Assembly: GCF_024172125.1 (NCBI RefSeq)
Contig: NZ_JAMZEA010000001.1
Span: forward strand, 62,001 to 126,000
Length of the DNA stretch: 64,000 bases
Source of the DNA: Actinomadura rupiterrae
GTDB lineage: Bacteria > Actinomycetota > Actinomycetes > Streptosporangiales > Streptosporangiaceae
Direction of reading: 5' to 3'
Shown here: positions 10,226-18,541 of the stretch, piece by piece
Layout: each line of letters starts with the position of its first letter
Position numbering within the stretch: position 1 is the stretch's first letter
The notes under the pieces: generated by a model
Databases searched by the model: none
Told to the model about the DNA's origin: nothing
What the model saw: the letters and a program-made list of their open reading frames with translations, nothing else
Program-made: the position numbers and the translations under genes

Positions 10226-11443
10226 CTAGGGGGACGGGGTGAATTCGAGGTGGAGTTCGGCGGGGCCTCTTGTGAAGAGGCCCTTTTCGGTGGGGGTGTG
10301 GCCGTCGGCCAGGCGGACGTCGGGCATGGCGTTCAGGAGTTGGTTGACGCCTACTTCGACTTCGGTTTTGGCGAGGAGGGCGCCGACGCAGAAGTGGCGG
10401 CCGAGGGCGAAGGCGAGGTGGTCGGCGGCGGCGGAGAAGGCGGTGTCGGCGGAGAGGTCGTCGCGGAAGACGTTGAAGGTGTCGGCGTCGGCGTAGCGGG
10501 CGGGGTCGCGGTTGGCGGCGCCGATGAGGGCGGTGACCGTTTTGCCCGCCTCGATGGTGCCGCCGGCGATCTCGACGTCCTCGGCGGGCTGGCGCATGAT
10601 CATGTGGACGGGCGGGGTGAGCCGGAGGGTCTCGGCGAAGGCGCGCGGGATCAGGGAGCGGTCCTTGCGGACGGCGTCCAGCTGCTCGGGGTGGGTGAGC
10701 AGGTTGGCGAAGACGGCGGAGATCGCCTTGTCGGTAGTCTCGCCGCCCGCGGCGAGGAGCAGGGAGACGAAGGACTTGATGTCCTCGTCGCTCATGGCGG
10801 TGCCGTCGATCTCGGCGGCGCAGAGGGTGGAGAGCAGGTCGTCGCCGAGGTTCGCGCGGCGCTCCCGGACGATCGGGATCATGTACTCGGCGAGCTCGAC
10901 GCGGGTGCGCTCGCCGGCCGCGGCGACCTCGGGGTCCTGGGCGAGGTTGCCGAGGAAGGCGATGATCGAGGTGTACCAGCGCTGGAAGCGGTCGTGGTCG
11001 GCCGGGTCCAGGCCGAGCATGTCGACGATCACGCGGATCGGGAAGTGCGTCGAGTACTGCGCGACGAGGTCGACCCGCCCGTCCCGGCGGAAGGCGTCGA
11101 TGAGCGCGGCGGAGTTGCGCTCGATCACCGGCAGGAAGCGGCTCTCCAGCTCACTGCCGCGGAACGCGGGCGCGACCAGCGCGCGGCGGACGGCGTGCTC
11201 GCGCCCGCTGAGCTGCAGGATCGTCCGGCCGTGCACGGGTTCGAGCTGCCAGTCGTAGTTCGCCGTGGTGAACACGGGGTCCTTGAAGACGCGGGAGACG
11301 TCCTCGTAGCGGGAGACGATGTAGCTCTGCATGGGCTCGTGCCACAGCAGCGGCGCGTCCCGGCGGTAGGCGGTGTACGCGGCGTAGGGGTCGGCCGCGA
11401 ACTCCGGCGACAGGATGTCGGGAACCTCCGGGGCGGTGGTCAT
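10226..11443 (-). CDS. Cytochrome P450
   Basis: This is a canonical 405-aa bacterial class I P450. The I-helix motif is AAGGETT (about residue 233), the K-helix motif is ETLR (about 278), and the heme loop is FALGRHFCVG (about 343-352). It needs ferredoxin and reductase partners, none of which are adjacent. It starts with ATG at 11443 with GGGAGAAGA upstream, and diverges from a small peptide gene at 11680. A palindrome resembling a DasR operator lies between them. Substrate cannot be predicted. Confidence 0.93.
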   Translation of the reverse strand: MTTAPEVPDILSPEFAADPYAAYTAYRRDAPLLWHEPMQSYIVSRYEDVSRVFKDPVFTTANYDWQLEPVHGRTILQLSGREHAVRRALVAPAFRGSELESRFLPVIERNSAALIDAFRRDGRVDLVAQYSTHFPIRVIVDMLGLDPADHDRFQRWYTSIIAFLGNLAQDPEVAAAGERTRVELAEYMIPIVRERRANLGDDLLSTLCAAEIDGTAMSDEDIKSFVSLLLAAGGETTDKAISAVFANLLTHPEQLDAVRKDRSLIPRAFAETLRLTPPVHMIMRQPAEDVEIAGGTIEAGKTVTALIGAANRDPARYADADTFNVFRDDLSADTAFSAAADHLAFALGRHFCVGALLAKTEVEVGVNQLLNAMPDVRLADGHTPTEKGLFTRGPAELHLEFTPSP

Positions 11444-11554
11444 TCTTCTCCCTCGCTCGCGTCATGACGGTGGGTCGCTGACCCGAGCCTAGGGAGTGTC
11501 CTACGCGCCGGTCCATACCTAGATGATCAAGTTTGTCCGGCCCCGGGGCGGCCC

Positions 11555-11570
11555 GCAGGTCTAGACCAAA
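11555..11570. promoter_or_regulatory. DasR/GntR-type (dre-like) palindrome
   Basis: The perfect 10-bp palindrome GGTCTAGACC sits in the context GCAGGTCTAGACCAAA. The Streptomyces DasR responsive element has the core TGGTCTAGACCA, and 11 of these 12 bases are found here. DasR and related HutC-type GntR regulators sense amino-sugar phosphates. The site lies 112 bp upstream of the P450 start and 110 bp upstream of the 47-aa gene, so it could control either or both. Confidence 0.5.
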
Positions 11571-11679
11571 TTGCGGTCGGGGCGGGGTCATCGGCGAAAA
11601 TCTCTGCACAGGACTCACTTCCGTCCCAGCGGCGAACCGCGCCGACCGAGGACGGGATCACGGGAGGACGACGACAACG

Positions 11680-11823
11680 ATGAGCGCCGCTCTGGCCAAT
11701 CCCCGCCGCACCCGGCTCGACACCTGGCCGTCCCAGGGCCGCCAGGACTCCGAGCCCCAGCCGACCGGAGCCCCGCTGGGCTCGGCGGCGCCCGCGTCGG
11801 ACGAGGAGCAGTCCGCTAACTGA
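11680..11823 (+). CDS. 47-aa peptide gene of unknown function
   Basis: The 47-codon ORF encodes a polar peptide: an Ala/Arg-rich start, a central RLDTWPSQGRQD with the only aromatic residue, and a Pro/Gly/Ser/Glu tail. GGGAGG lies 12 nt before the ATG, and a strong hairpin follows 7 nt after the stop, which supports a real short transcription unit. The frame is open further upstream (from 11533) but without a better start. It is divergent from a P450 gene. It could be a ribosomally made precursor peptide, but no leader family is recognisable and no other maturation gene is adjacent. Confidence 0.45.
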   Translation: MSAALANPRRTRLDTWPSQGRQDSEPQPTGAPLGSAAPASDEEQSAN

Positions 11824-11830
11824 AGCGGCC

Positions 11831-11865
11831 CCCCGGGGCCCGTCCGCACCGGACGGCCCCCGGGG
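11831..11865 (+). terminator. Strong terminator-like hairpin after the 47-aa gene
   Basis: A 16-bp stem with one mismatch (CCCCGGGGCCCGTCCG against CGGACGGCCCCCGGGG) and a 3-nt loop lies 7 nt after the stop. No U tract follows, as is usual in this kind of genome. Confidence 0.7.
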
Positions 11866-12034
11866 CACACGGCGCCGTCCGCACGGGACGGCCCGGAGCA
11901 CACGGCCGAGCCGCCCTTCCCGAATCCCTGCCGTCCGCGGCGGGGATTCTTCGCGTTCGGACGAAAAGGAACGCGATCGTCCGGTATGCCGTCCATGTCT
12001 GGTGGAGGCGGTGGCCCGTGGGAGGGGTGGGGGC

Positions 12035-13504
12035 GTGCGGCGGATCGAGTTGTCGCGGGCGGAGAAGCGGGTCTGGCGGGCGTACGCGCGAGGCGAGGAG
12101 GTCGACTTCCGCACGTCCCCGGACGAGGACGCGTCGGACGGCGCGTCCTGGGGCCGTGACCGCACCATCCGCGCCTCGGTACTGCGCGCGCTGGTTTTGG
12201 ACGGACCGGTGCAGAACGGCGAGATCCCCGCGCTGCGCGTCAATGGCGCGCGGATCGTCGGGACGCTGAACCTGCGCTACGCGACCGTCGACCACGCGAT
12301 CCGGCTGTGGGGCTGCCACTTCGAGGAGGTCCCGAACCTGTACGGCGGGCACTTCCGGCAGCTGAACCTGAGCCGCTCGTACCTGCCGGGCCTCGAAGCG
12401 GCGACGATCCGCATCAACGGTGTGATGCGGCTCACCGACTGCGTCATCTCCGGGCCCGTCCAGCTCGGCGGCGCGCACAGCACGGGCGTCCTGTTCATGG
12501 AGCGGGCCCGGCTCGGCGAACCAGGACGGACCGCCCCGAAGGAGATCCTGCACCTCAACCACGGGACGTTCGAGGACGACGTCTGGTGCCCCGGCCTGCG
12601 CGCGCACGGGCTCGTCCGGCTGGCGGGCGCGCGCGTGGGCGGGATGCTGAACCTCTCGGACGCCGTCCTGAGCCATCCCGGCGGGGACGCCCTGGACGCG
12701 GAGCTGATCTCGGTCGCCAACGACATCCGGGCGCCGAGGCTGAGCGTCCAGGGCCGGGTCACCCTGCGCGGCGCGAAGATCGGCGGGATCATCGGGATGG
12801 CGCACGCGCGGCTGTCCAACCCGGGCGGCACCGCGCTGCGGATCAGCAGCTGCACCGCCAACGAGCTGTGGCTGCGGGAGGCGCCGCGGATCGAGGGGGC
12901 GGTGAACCTGCGGCGCTCGCGGTTCAACATGCTGCACATCACGCCGGACGTATGGCCCGACGAGGTCAGCCTGGACGGCCTGGACTACGGCGCGCTGACG
13001 CCGCGGCTCCCCGCGCGCCCGCGCATCGAGGTCTTCCAGCGGGACGTCGCCGGGTACGTGCCGCACTCCTACGAGCAGCTCGCCGCGTCCTACCAGCGGA
13101 TCGGGGACGAGCACGCCGCCCGGAACGTCCTGATCGCGAAGCAGCGGCACTACCGGCGGACGCAGCCCTGGTACGGGCGCATCTGGGGCTACGTCCAGGA
13201 CTGGACGATCGGCTACGGCTACCGCCCGCTGCGCGCGGCGGCCTGGCTCGCCGCGCTGTGGCTGGTCGGCGCAGTGGCGTACTCGCTCCACAACCCGCCG
13301 CCTCTGAAGGCGGACGAGAAGCCGCCGTTCAACGCGTTCGCGTACTCGCTGGACCTGATACTGCCGATCATCAGCCTCGGCCAGGAGGACCGCTTCGCGC
13401 CGCACGGCGCTTACCAGTGGCTCTCGTACGTGCTGACCCTGTCCGGCTGGACGCTGGCGTCCACGACCATCGCGGGAGTGAGCCGCGCGCTCCAGCGGCA
13501 GTAG
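12035..13504 (+). CDS. Beta-helix (bactofilin/pentapeptide-like) membrane protein
   Basis: The protein is 489 aa from the GTG at 12035, which has GGGAGGGG 8 nt upstream; other in-frame GTG codons at 12002 and 12011 lack such a site. The first 330 residues consist of repeated turns of the type GARIVGTLNLRYATV / GVMRLTDCVISGPVQLGGA / GRVTLRGAKIGGIIGM, typical of a right-handed beta-helix. A short helical linker is followed by two C-terminal membrane segments (about 405-425 and 465-485). Streptomyces relatives are often labelled membrane oxidoreductase, but no cofactor motif is visible here. It may be a membrane-anchored scaffold. Confidence 0.7.
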   Translation: MRRIELSRAEKRVWRAYARGEEVDFRTSPDEDASDGASWGRDRTIRASVLRALVLDGPVQNGEIPALRVNGARIVGTLNLRYATVDHAIRLWGCHFEEVPNLYGGHFRQLNLSRSYLPGLEAATIRINGVMRLTDCVISGPVQLGGAHSTGVLFMERARLGEPGRTAPKEILHLNHGTFEDDVWCPGLRAHGLVRLAGARVGGMLNLSDAVLSHPGGDALDAELISVANDIRAPRLSVQGRVTLRGAKIGGIIGMAHARLSNPGGTALRISSCTANELWLREAPRIEGAVNLRRSRFNMLHITPDVWPDEVSLDGLDYGALTPRLPARPRIEVFQRDVAGYVPHSYEQLAASYQRIGDEHAARNVLIAKQRHYRRTQPWYGRIWGYVQDWTIGYGYRPLRAAAWLAALWLVGAVAYSLHNPPPLKADEKPPFNAFAYSLDLILPIISLGQEDRFAPHGAYQWLSYVLTLSGWTLASTTIAGVSRALQRQ

Positions 13505-13586
13505 ACTCCGCGAACCCGGAGAACCATGCCCGTTCCCGACAACCTCCCGTCCCCCGGAATGGCCCGTGCGTAACCTGAGAAACGGC

Positions 13587-13642
13587 CGACCTCGCGACCT
13601 CGCGACCTCGCGACCTCGCGACCTCGCGACCTCGCGACCTCG
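13587..13642. repeat. (CGACCTCG)x7 octamer repeat
   Basis: Seven perfect tandem copies of the 8-mer lie between the membrane protein gene and the next repeat block. An 8-bp period cannot preserve a reading frame, so it is non-coding and likely to vary in copy number between strains. Confidence 0.9.
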
Positions 13643-13656
13643 CGAGGGTTAGGAGC

Positions 13657-13930
13657 ACCCCGCCGCCCTGCCGCTGACCTGCGCAGCAGCACGTCCGCCA
13701 ACTCGCAAGGCGGGACGTCCGCCGCTTTGCACGGCCAGGCGTTCCCCAACCCGCACACCAGCGCATCCGCCGACCTGCGCAGCCGAGCGTCCGCCAACTC
13801 GCGAGGCGGACCGTCCAACAATCTGCGCGGCCATGTGTTCGCCAACTCGCGTGGCGAGGCGTCCACCGACTCCCACGCCAGCGCGTCCACACACTTGCGC
13901 GGTGGGGCGTCCGCTGAGTTGGGCGGTGGC
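13657..13930. repeat. Degenerate repeats of about 27 bp
   Basis: Units of the form GCGTCCGCCAACTCGCGAGGC repeat about ten times with much divergence. In one plus-strand frame they read as nine-residue repeats such as ASANSRGGP and FANSRGEAS, but there is no ribosome site and the frame fuses into nothing recognisable. I treat this as decayed tandem repeat rather than a gene. Together with the octamers it fills the gap 13505-13946. Confidence 0.6.
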
Positions 13931-13946
13931 GGTGGGGGCTGAGCGG

Positions 13947-15554
13947 GTGGCGGGGCTCTGGGCGCGGGGTGAGCGCGGGCGCTGGAGCACGTGGGGCGGC
14001 GAGCGGCTCGTGCTCGCGGTCGGCCGTACGTTCACCTCGACGGTCCGGTTGCTGGACGCGCTGCCGGTGTTCCGCGGCGACCCGCGCGTGGACGTCCTGT
14101 TCGCCTTCGACGACACGACCGCCTACTACGAGGGCGCCGGGGAGCTGGTCCGCGCGGCGGGCTGGCGGACGGTCCCGTGGACGGACGCCGGACGGCTCGA
14201 CCACGACCTCGTCCTGACCGCGAGCGAGAACGTCGACCTGCGCCAACTGGACGGCGGCGCTCCCGTGGTCGTCCTGCCGCATGGGATCGGGTTCCACAAG
14301 AACGTCCCGGACGCCGAGGGCGGCACGCGCGTCTCCGGGGTCGTCCCGGATCGGTACCTGCGCGGACGCGACGTTTCGATCGTGGTCGCGCACGACGCGC
14401 AGGCCGAGGCGCTGCGGGCGTCGCATCCCGAGGCGGCGCGGCGCTGCGTGACCGTCGGGGACCCGGCGCACGACCTGATGGCGGCGAGCCTGCCGCTGCG
14501 CGAGTACTACCGCGCGGCGCTCGGCGTCCCCGAGGGGCGGCGGCTGGTCGTCGTCTCGTCCACGTGGGCGGCGGACTCGCTGCTCGGCCGCCTCCCGGAC
14601 CTGCCCGCGCGGCTGCTCGGCGCGCTTCCCGTGGACGAGTACGCGGTCGCGGTCGTGACGCATCCGAACATCGCGTCCTGGCACGGCCCGGCGAAGCTCC
14701 GGCAGGTCCTGGCGGACGCGTCGGACGCCGGCCTAGTCCGGATCCCGTCGCACGCCGGATGGCAGGCCGCGCTCGTCGCGTCCGACCTGGTCATCGGCGA
14801 CCACGGCTCGGTCACGCTCTACGGCGCGGCGCTGGACCGGCCCGTGCTGCTCGGACCGTCCGGGCCCACGGCGGCCGTCCCGGGGACACCGCCGGACGAG
14901 CTGTCCCGGCGCGTCCCGCACCTCGACGCGCGCCTTCCGCTGCTGCCGCAGATCGAGAAGGCCCTGGTCAGCGGCCCGGTCGCGGACGGCGCAACCGGTG
15001 TTTTCGGGAATCGGGGCGGTGCCGCCGAGGCGCTGCGCGCGTTGCTTTACGAACGGCTCGGGCTCGATCCGCCTGAGCGTCCGGTCGAGCTGCGCGCCTA
15101 TCCCGATCCTGTGCCGGAGCCGGTCACGCGGCCGCGTTCGTTCCATGTGTTCACGCGGTTTGCGGCTCCTGGCCGGATCGATCTGTGGCGGTTCCCGGTC
15201 GGTGTGCCGCTCGGACCGTCCGTCGCGGACGCCTACCGGCATCGTTCGGTCGCCGAGGACGAGCGCGATCTGCGCCAGCGCTGGAACGCGTCCGTCCTGG
15301 TCAGGCGGCTGCCGGCGGACGCGTCGTGGGTCAGCCGCCGGCTCGCCGAGGACGACGCCCTTCTGCTCACCGCGACCATCACATCGGACGGCGCCTGCCT
15401 CGTCGGTCATCGCGACGGGCGCCTGTTCCGCGCCCACGGGACGGAAGACCCGACGCTCGCCGCAGCGACCGTCTACACCTGCGTCCGCGCCGATGTCGCT
15501 CCGGACGGGACGTTCACCTTGCCTACGGGACCGGTGACGGTCACTCCGCAGTGA
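13947..15554 (+). CDS. GT-B-fold transferase-like protein (CDP-glycerol glycerophosphotransferase-like)
   Basis: The 535-aa protein opens with RLVLAVGRTFTSTVRLLDALPVF, the first Rossmann unit of a GT-B fold, and later has HGIGFHKN, SSTWAADSLLGRLPDL, VVTHPNI and SDLVIGDHGSVTLYGA, the pattern of teichoic-acid glycerophosphotransferases and their actinobacterial relatives (often misnamed translation initiation factor 2). The last 130 residues have no clear family. Start is uncertain: GTG at 13947 has GGTGGGGG at a good distance, while 13926 and 13932 are alternatives. It ends convergently, overlapping the STAND gene by 14 bp. Confidence 0.6.
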   Translation: MAGLWARGERGRWSTWGGERLVLAVGRTFTSTVRLLDALPVFRGDPRVDVLFAFDDTTAYYEGAGELVRAAGWRTVPWTDAGRLDHDLVLTASENVDLRQLDGGAPVVVLPHGIGFHKNVPDAEGGTRVSGVVPDRYLRGRDVSIVVAHDAQAEALRASHPEAARRCVTVGDPAHDLMAASLPLREYYRAALGVPEGRRLVVVSSTWAADSLLGRLPDLPARLLGALPVDEYAVAVVTHPNIASWHGPAKLRQVLADASDAGLVRIPSHAGWQAALVASDLVIGDHGSVTLYGAALDRPVLLGPSGPTAAVPGTPPDELSRRVPHLDARLPLLPQIEKALVSGPVADGATGVFGNRGGAAEALRALLYERLGLDPPERPVELRAYPDPVPEPVTRPRSFHVFTRFAAPGRIDLWRFPVGVPLGPSVADAYRHRSVAEDERDLRQRWNASVLVRRLPADASWVSRRLAEDDALLLTATITSDGACLVGHRDGRLFRAHGTEDPTLAAATVYTCVRADVAPDGTFTLPTGPVTVTPQ

Positions 15555-17913
15555 GGCTCTTCAGGCGTTCGGCGATGTCGTCGGCGCGCGGGTCGCCGCC
15601 GTCCCGGTAGATCTTCATCGCTCGCAGCAGGTGCTCGCGCGGGTCGTCGGCGAGATCGGCCAGCAGGAGCCGCGCCTCGGCCTCGTAGTGGACGCCCTCA
15701 AGCTCGGCCGCCGCCTCGGTGAGCAGCGCGGTCGCCTTCGCCGTGTCGCCGGTGTCGGCGTGCAGCTCGCCGAGCGCGATCAGCACGCGCGGCGCCATCC
15801 GGGCGTCCTTGATCGAGCGGAAGTGCGCGAGCGCGGCGTCCAGCTCCTCGGCGGCCTTGCGGCGCAGGCCGTCCGACTGCCGCTCGCGCGCCAGGGCCCG
15901 CAACGCCCGTCCCCGGAAGTACCGGACGAGCGCGACGCCGCGCCACTCCCCCGCCTCCCGGTTCAGCGCGAACGACCGGTCATACGCCTCAAGCGCGGCC
16001 TGCGGATTGGTCAGATCAAGCAACCGCCCCCGAAACTCCCACGCCGACGCCAGCAGGGTGCGCGCCTTGGCTCGTCCATGCGCGCCCCTCGTCTGCGCAC
16101 CGCCCGGGTCGCGCACCAGCTCGCCATGCGCCTCACCCACCGTCCCGCCGCGCGCCTCACCCAACGACTCGCCGCGCGCGTCGCGCGTCGGCCCGTCGTG
16201 CGCGTCGCGCGTCCGCCGGCCGTGCGCGTCGCGTGTCGGGCCGTCGTACGCGTCGCGCGTCGGCCCGTCGTGCGTGTCGCGCATTGCTTGGTCGGCCAGG
16301 CGGATCGCGATGTCCAGTTCCTCGGCCGCGCGTTCGCGCTCGCCCAGGTCGGTGTACGCGCGGGACACCAGCGAACGCAGCCGCACCTCGGCGAGAACGA
16401 CTCCCTCCGCATGCGCCGAACGCGCGCCCAGCTCGCTCGTGGCGATCCAGTCAGAGAGGTGCCGATGGTTGAGGTAGTACCCGGTCAGCACCTCCGCGAG
16501 CTGCCAGGTCTCGGCGTGACGCCCCTGCTCATGCGCCGCTTCTACTACGGCGACCAAGTTGGCGCGTTCGGCGTCCAGCCAGGCGAGGGCTTTCGCCTTG
16601 GCGTCTTTCGGATCGTCCGCGAGGAACGGATCGGTGCGATCGGCCAGGAGCGCGTCCAGATTCGTGATGCGCGTACGCGTCCCCATGAGGACGACGTCGG
16701 CGAACGCGGCCGTCACCAAGTAATGCTGAATGACCTGCTTCAAAACCGCTTCCCGCTGTTCGCTCGCGTCCTCCTCGTGCGCGCGCTCGCGCGCGTGGTC
16801 GCGGATCAGGTCATGGAATGCATAGCGCCCGGACGGACGCCGTTCCAGCAGGTTGACGTTCGCTAGAAGCGCGAGGCCGCTCCGCGCGGCGGCGAGGTCG
16901 AGCGAGGCAGCGACGGCGGCCGTGTCGGCGGTGAAGTCGGGTCCGGGGAGCAGGCCGAGCCGCCGGTACAGGTGGCGGGCGTGGTCGGGGAGGCTGTCGT
17001 AGACCGTGGTGAACGCAGCGGACACGATCAAGTCCTCCCCCAGCGACAGCGCCGCCAACCGGCGGCTCCGGTCCGCAAGCTCGGCGAGCAGGTCATCGAC
17101 GGTCATGTCATGCAGGGCCGCCGTCCGGGCGGCGGTGATGCGGAGCGCAAGCGGAAGCCCAGCGCACAGCGACACAATCCGCTCGGCCGGCGCGATCCGC
17201 TCGGCGGGCGCGATCCGCTCGGCGGGCGCGATCCGCTCGGCGGGCGCGGGCGGCGCGGGCGGCGCGGCCGGGGCGAGGCCGCTGATGCCGGTGAAGAGTT
17301 CGAGCGCGTCCTCGTGGGCGAGGCGTCCCAGCTCGATGAAGCGCACGCCGTCCAGACGGAGTTCGCCCAGGTCAACGCCCGGTGCCGGGGTGACGAGCAA
17401 CAGGCTGCCCGGCGCGGACGGTTTCAGCCGCCGCACCTGCGCGGCGTCGGTGGCGTTCTCGACCACAGCGAGCGTCGGGCGTCCCGCCGAGCGCGTGCGC
17501 AACTGCCCGATGCGTCCCGCGACCGTGGACGGCATCCACCGCGCCACCAAGCCATAGCCGGCGAGGAACTCGCCTAACAGGACGAACGGATCGGCGTCGG
17601 CGCCGTGGTCCGCGACGTCCACGTAGAGGTTCCCGCCGGGAAAGCGATCGCGCGTCCGGAAAGCGAAACTGCGCACGAGCGCCCGCCGCCCGACCCCCGG
17701 CGGCCCTGTGACCACTGCCGTCCGAGGCTGCGCCTTCGCGTCCTGGACGAATCGCAGCAGCTCATCCAGCGCGTCGGCCCGGTCAACGAACAACTCCGCC
17801 GGACTCGGCGCCTGCCACGGCACCGACCACTCCGGAACGGCCTCGTTGAAGCGGCCGATCTGGACGACCGTTTGGGCGTCACCAGTAAAGGTGTTGTCGC
17901 CGCCGTCGCGCAC
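15541..17913 (-). CDS. STAND protein: RHIM-like amyloid motif, NB-ARC-type domain, TPR repeats
   Basis: The protein is 790 aa from the GTG at 17913 (GGAAGGGG 6 nt upstream). Residues 7-22 (NTFTGDAQTVVQIGRF) form a RHIM-like motif. A NB-ARC-like ATPase region follows: P-loop position GPPGVGRR at 70-77, where the usual Lys and Ser/Thr are both Arg, and Walker-B-like TLAVVEN. Then come a winged-helix region (HARHLYRRLGLLPGPDF) and TPR-type helices to the end. In-frame repeats interrupt it: an APAERI hexapeptide array (17190-17245) and DAHDGPTR octapeptides (16060-16290). It is divergent from a Bell-like gene with the same motif, the layout of an NLR with its amyloid-signalled effector. Confidence 0.85.
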   Translation of the reverse strand: MRDGGDNTFTGDAQTVVQIGRFNEAVPEWSVPWQAPSPAELFVDRADALDELLRFVQDAKAQPRTAVVTGPPGVGRRALVRSFAFRTRDRFPGGNLYVDVADHGADADPFVLLGEFLAGYGLVARWMPSTVAGRIGQLRTRSAGRPTLAVVENATDAAQVRRLKPSAPGSLLLVTPAPGVDLGELRLDGVRFIELGRLAHEDALELFTGISGLAPAAPPAPPAPAERIAPAERIAPAERIAPAERIVSLCAGLPLALRITAARTAALHDMTVDDLLAELADRSRRLAALSLGEDLIVSAAFTTVYDSLPDHARHLYRRLGLLPGPDFTADTAAVAASLDLAAARSGLALLANVNLLERRPSGRYAFHDLIRDHARERAHEEDASEQREAVLKQVIQHYLVTAAFADVVLMGTRTRITNLDALLADRTDPFLADDPKDAKAKALAWLDAERANLVAVVEAAHEQGRHAETWQLAEVLTGYYLNHRHLSDWIATSELGARSAHAEGVVLAEVRLRSLVSRAYTDLGERERAAEELDIAIRLADQAMRDTHDGPTRDAYDGPTRDAHGRRTRDAHDGPTRDARGESLGEARGGTVGEAHGELVRDPGGAQTRGAHGRAKARTLLASAWEFRGRLLDLTNPQAALEAYDRSFALNREAGEWRGVALVRYFRGRALRALARERQSDGLRRKAAEELDAALAHFRSIKDARMAPRVLIALGELHADTGDTAKATALLTEAAAELEGVHYEAEARLLLADLADDPREHLLRAMKIYRDGGDPRADDIAERLKSLTAE

Positions 17914-18051
17914 GCGAGCCCCTTCCACGCAAGGGTTTCCGATCGCTCCGCTCGGAACGTACACCGATCGGGCGCGCGGTGGTGGACGGCACGGAGGGCA
18001 TGGTGGACTGGAACCCACCACCGGACGAGTTCAGGCACGGGAGCGCGCTTC

Positions 18052-18480
18052 ATGGATCCGATCACGATCGCCGTCGTCACCGCCGCGGCGGGCAAGGCCG
18101 TCGAGCTGGCGGGCGATCCGGTCAAGAACGGGGCGAAGCAGCTGTACGCGCTGCTCCGGGGCCGCCTCAAGGACGACGCGGAACTCGCCCAGATCGAGCA
18201 AACGCCGGACGGCCCGGAGAAGGCGGCCGTCCTGGAGGGCGTGATCCGCCGCGCCGCCGACGCCGACCCGGAGATCCGGCGCCAGGCCGAAGCCCTCGAA
18301 GCACTGATCCGCCAGGCCATGGACGCGAACGCCGAGTTCCGCCGCGAACTGGACGCCCTACGCGCCGCCGCGCTGCAGGAGTCCGAGCGCGAGACCTACA
18401 GCAACACCTTCAACGGAAACGCCAACAACGTCGTCCAGATCAACGAGATCCGCAACGCGACCTGGAACTTCAACGTCTGA
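18052..18480 (+). CDS. Bell-like effector with C-terminal RHIM-like amyloid motif
   Basis: The 142-aa protein starts MDPITIAVVTAAAGKAVE, typical of the helical Bell domain found on bacterial amyloid-signalling effectors and compared with HeLo and MLKL four-helix death domains. The middle is helical and charged. Residues 118-133 (NTFNGNANNVVQINEI) match the STAND protein's N-terminal motif at 9 of 16 positions, including VVQI, the core of RHIM motifs. By analogy with fungal HET-S/NWD2 and animal RIPK/MLKL, the STAND protein would template amyloid folding of this tail and free the helical domain to damage membranes. That role is inferred. GGGAG lies about 9 nt before the ATG. Confidence 0.75.
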   Translation: MDPITIAVVTAAAGKAVELAGDPVKNGAKQLYALLRGRLKDDAELAQIEQTPDGPEKAAVLEGVIRRAADADPEIRRQAEALEALIRQAMDANAEFRRELDALRAAALQESERETYSNTFNGNANNVVQINEIRNATWNFNV

Positions 18481-18541
18481 CCCACCCGAACACACGCCAC
18501 CGCCTTCACAGGCGCTCCGCCACGCTCGCAGACCCGTCGCC

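Noticed and set aside
13587..13642. CRISPR-like array
   Set aside because: Octamers are contiguous without spacers. None of the tandem arrays in the window has unique spacers between repeats, and no cas genes are present.
13727..13942. 71-aa frame with ASANSRGG-type repeats, resembling a pentapeptide-repeat protein
   Set aside because: Repeat period is nine residues, not five, hydrophobic core positions are missing and no ribosome site is seen; treated as a DNA repeat.
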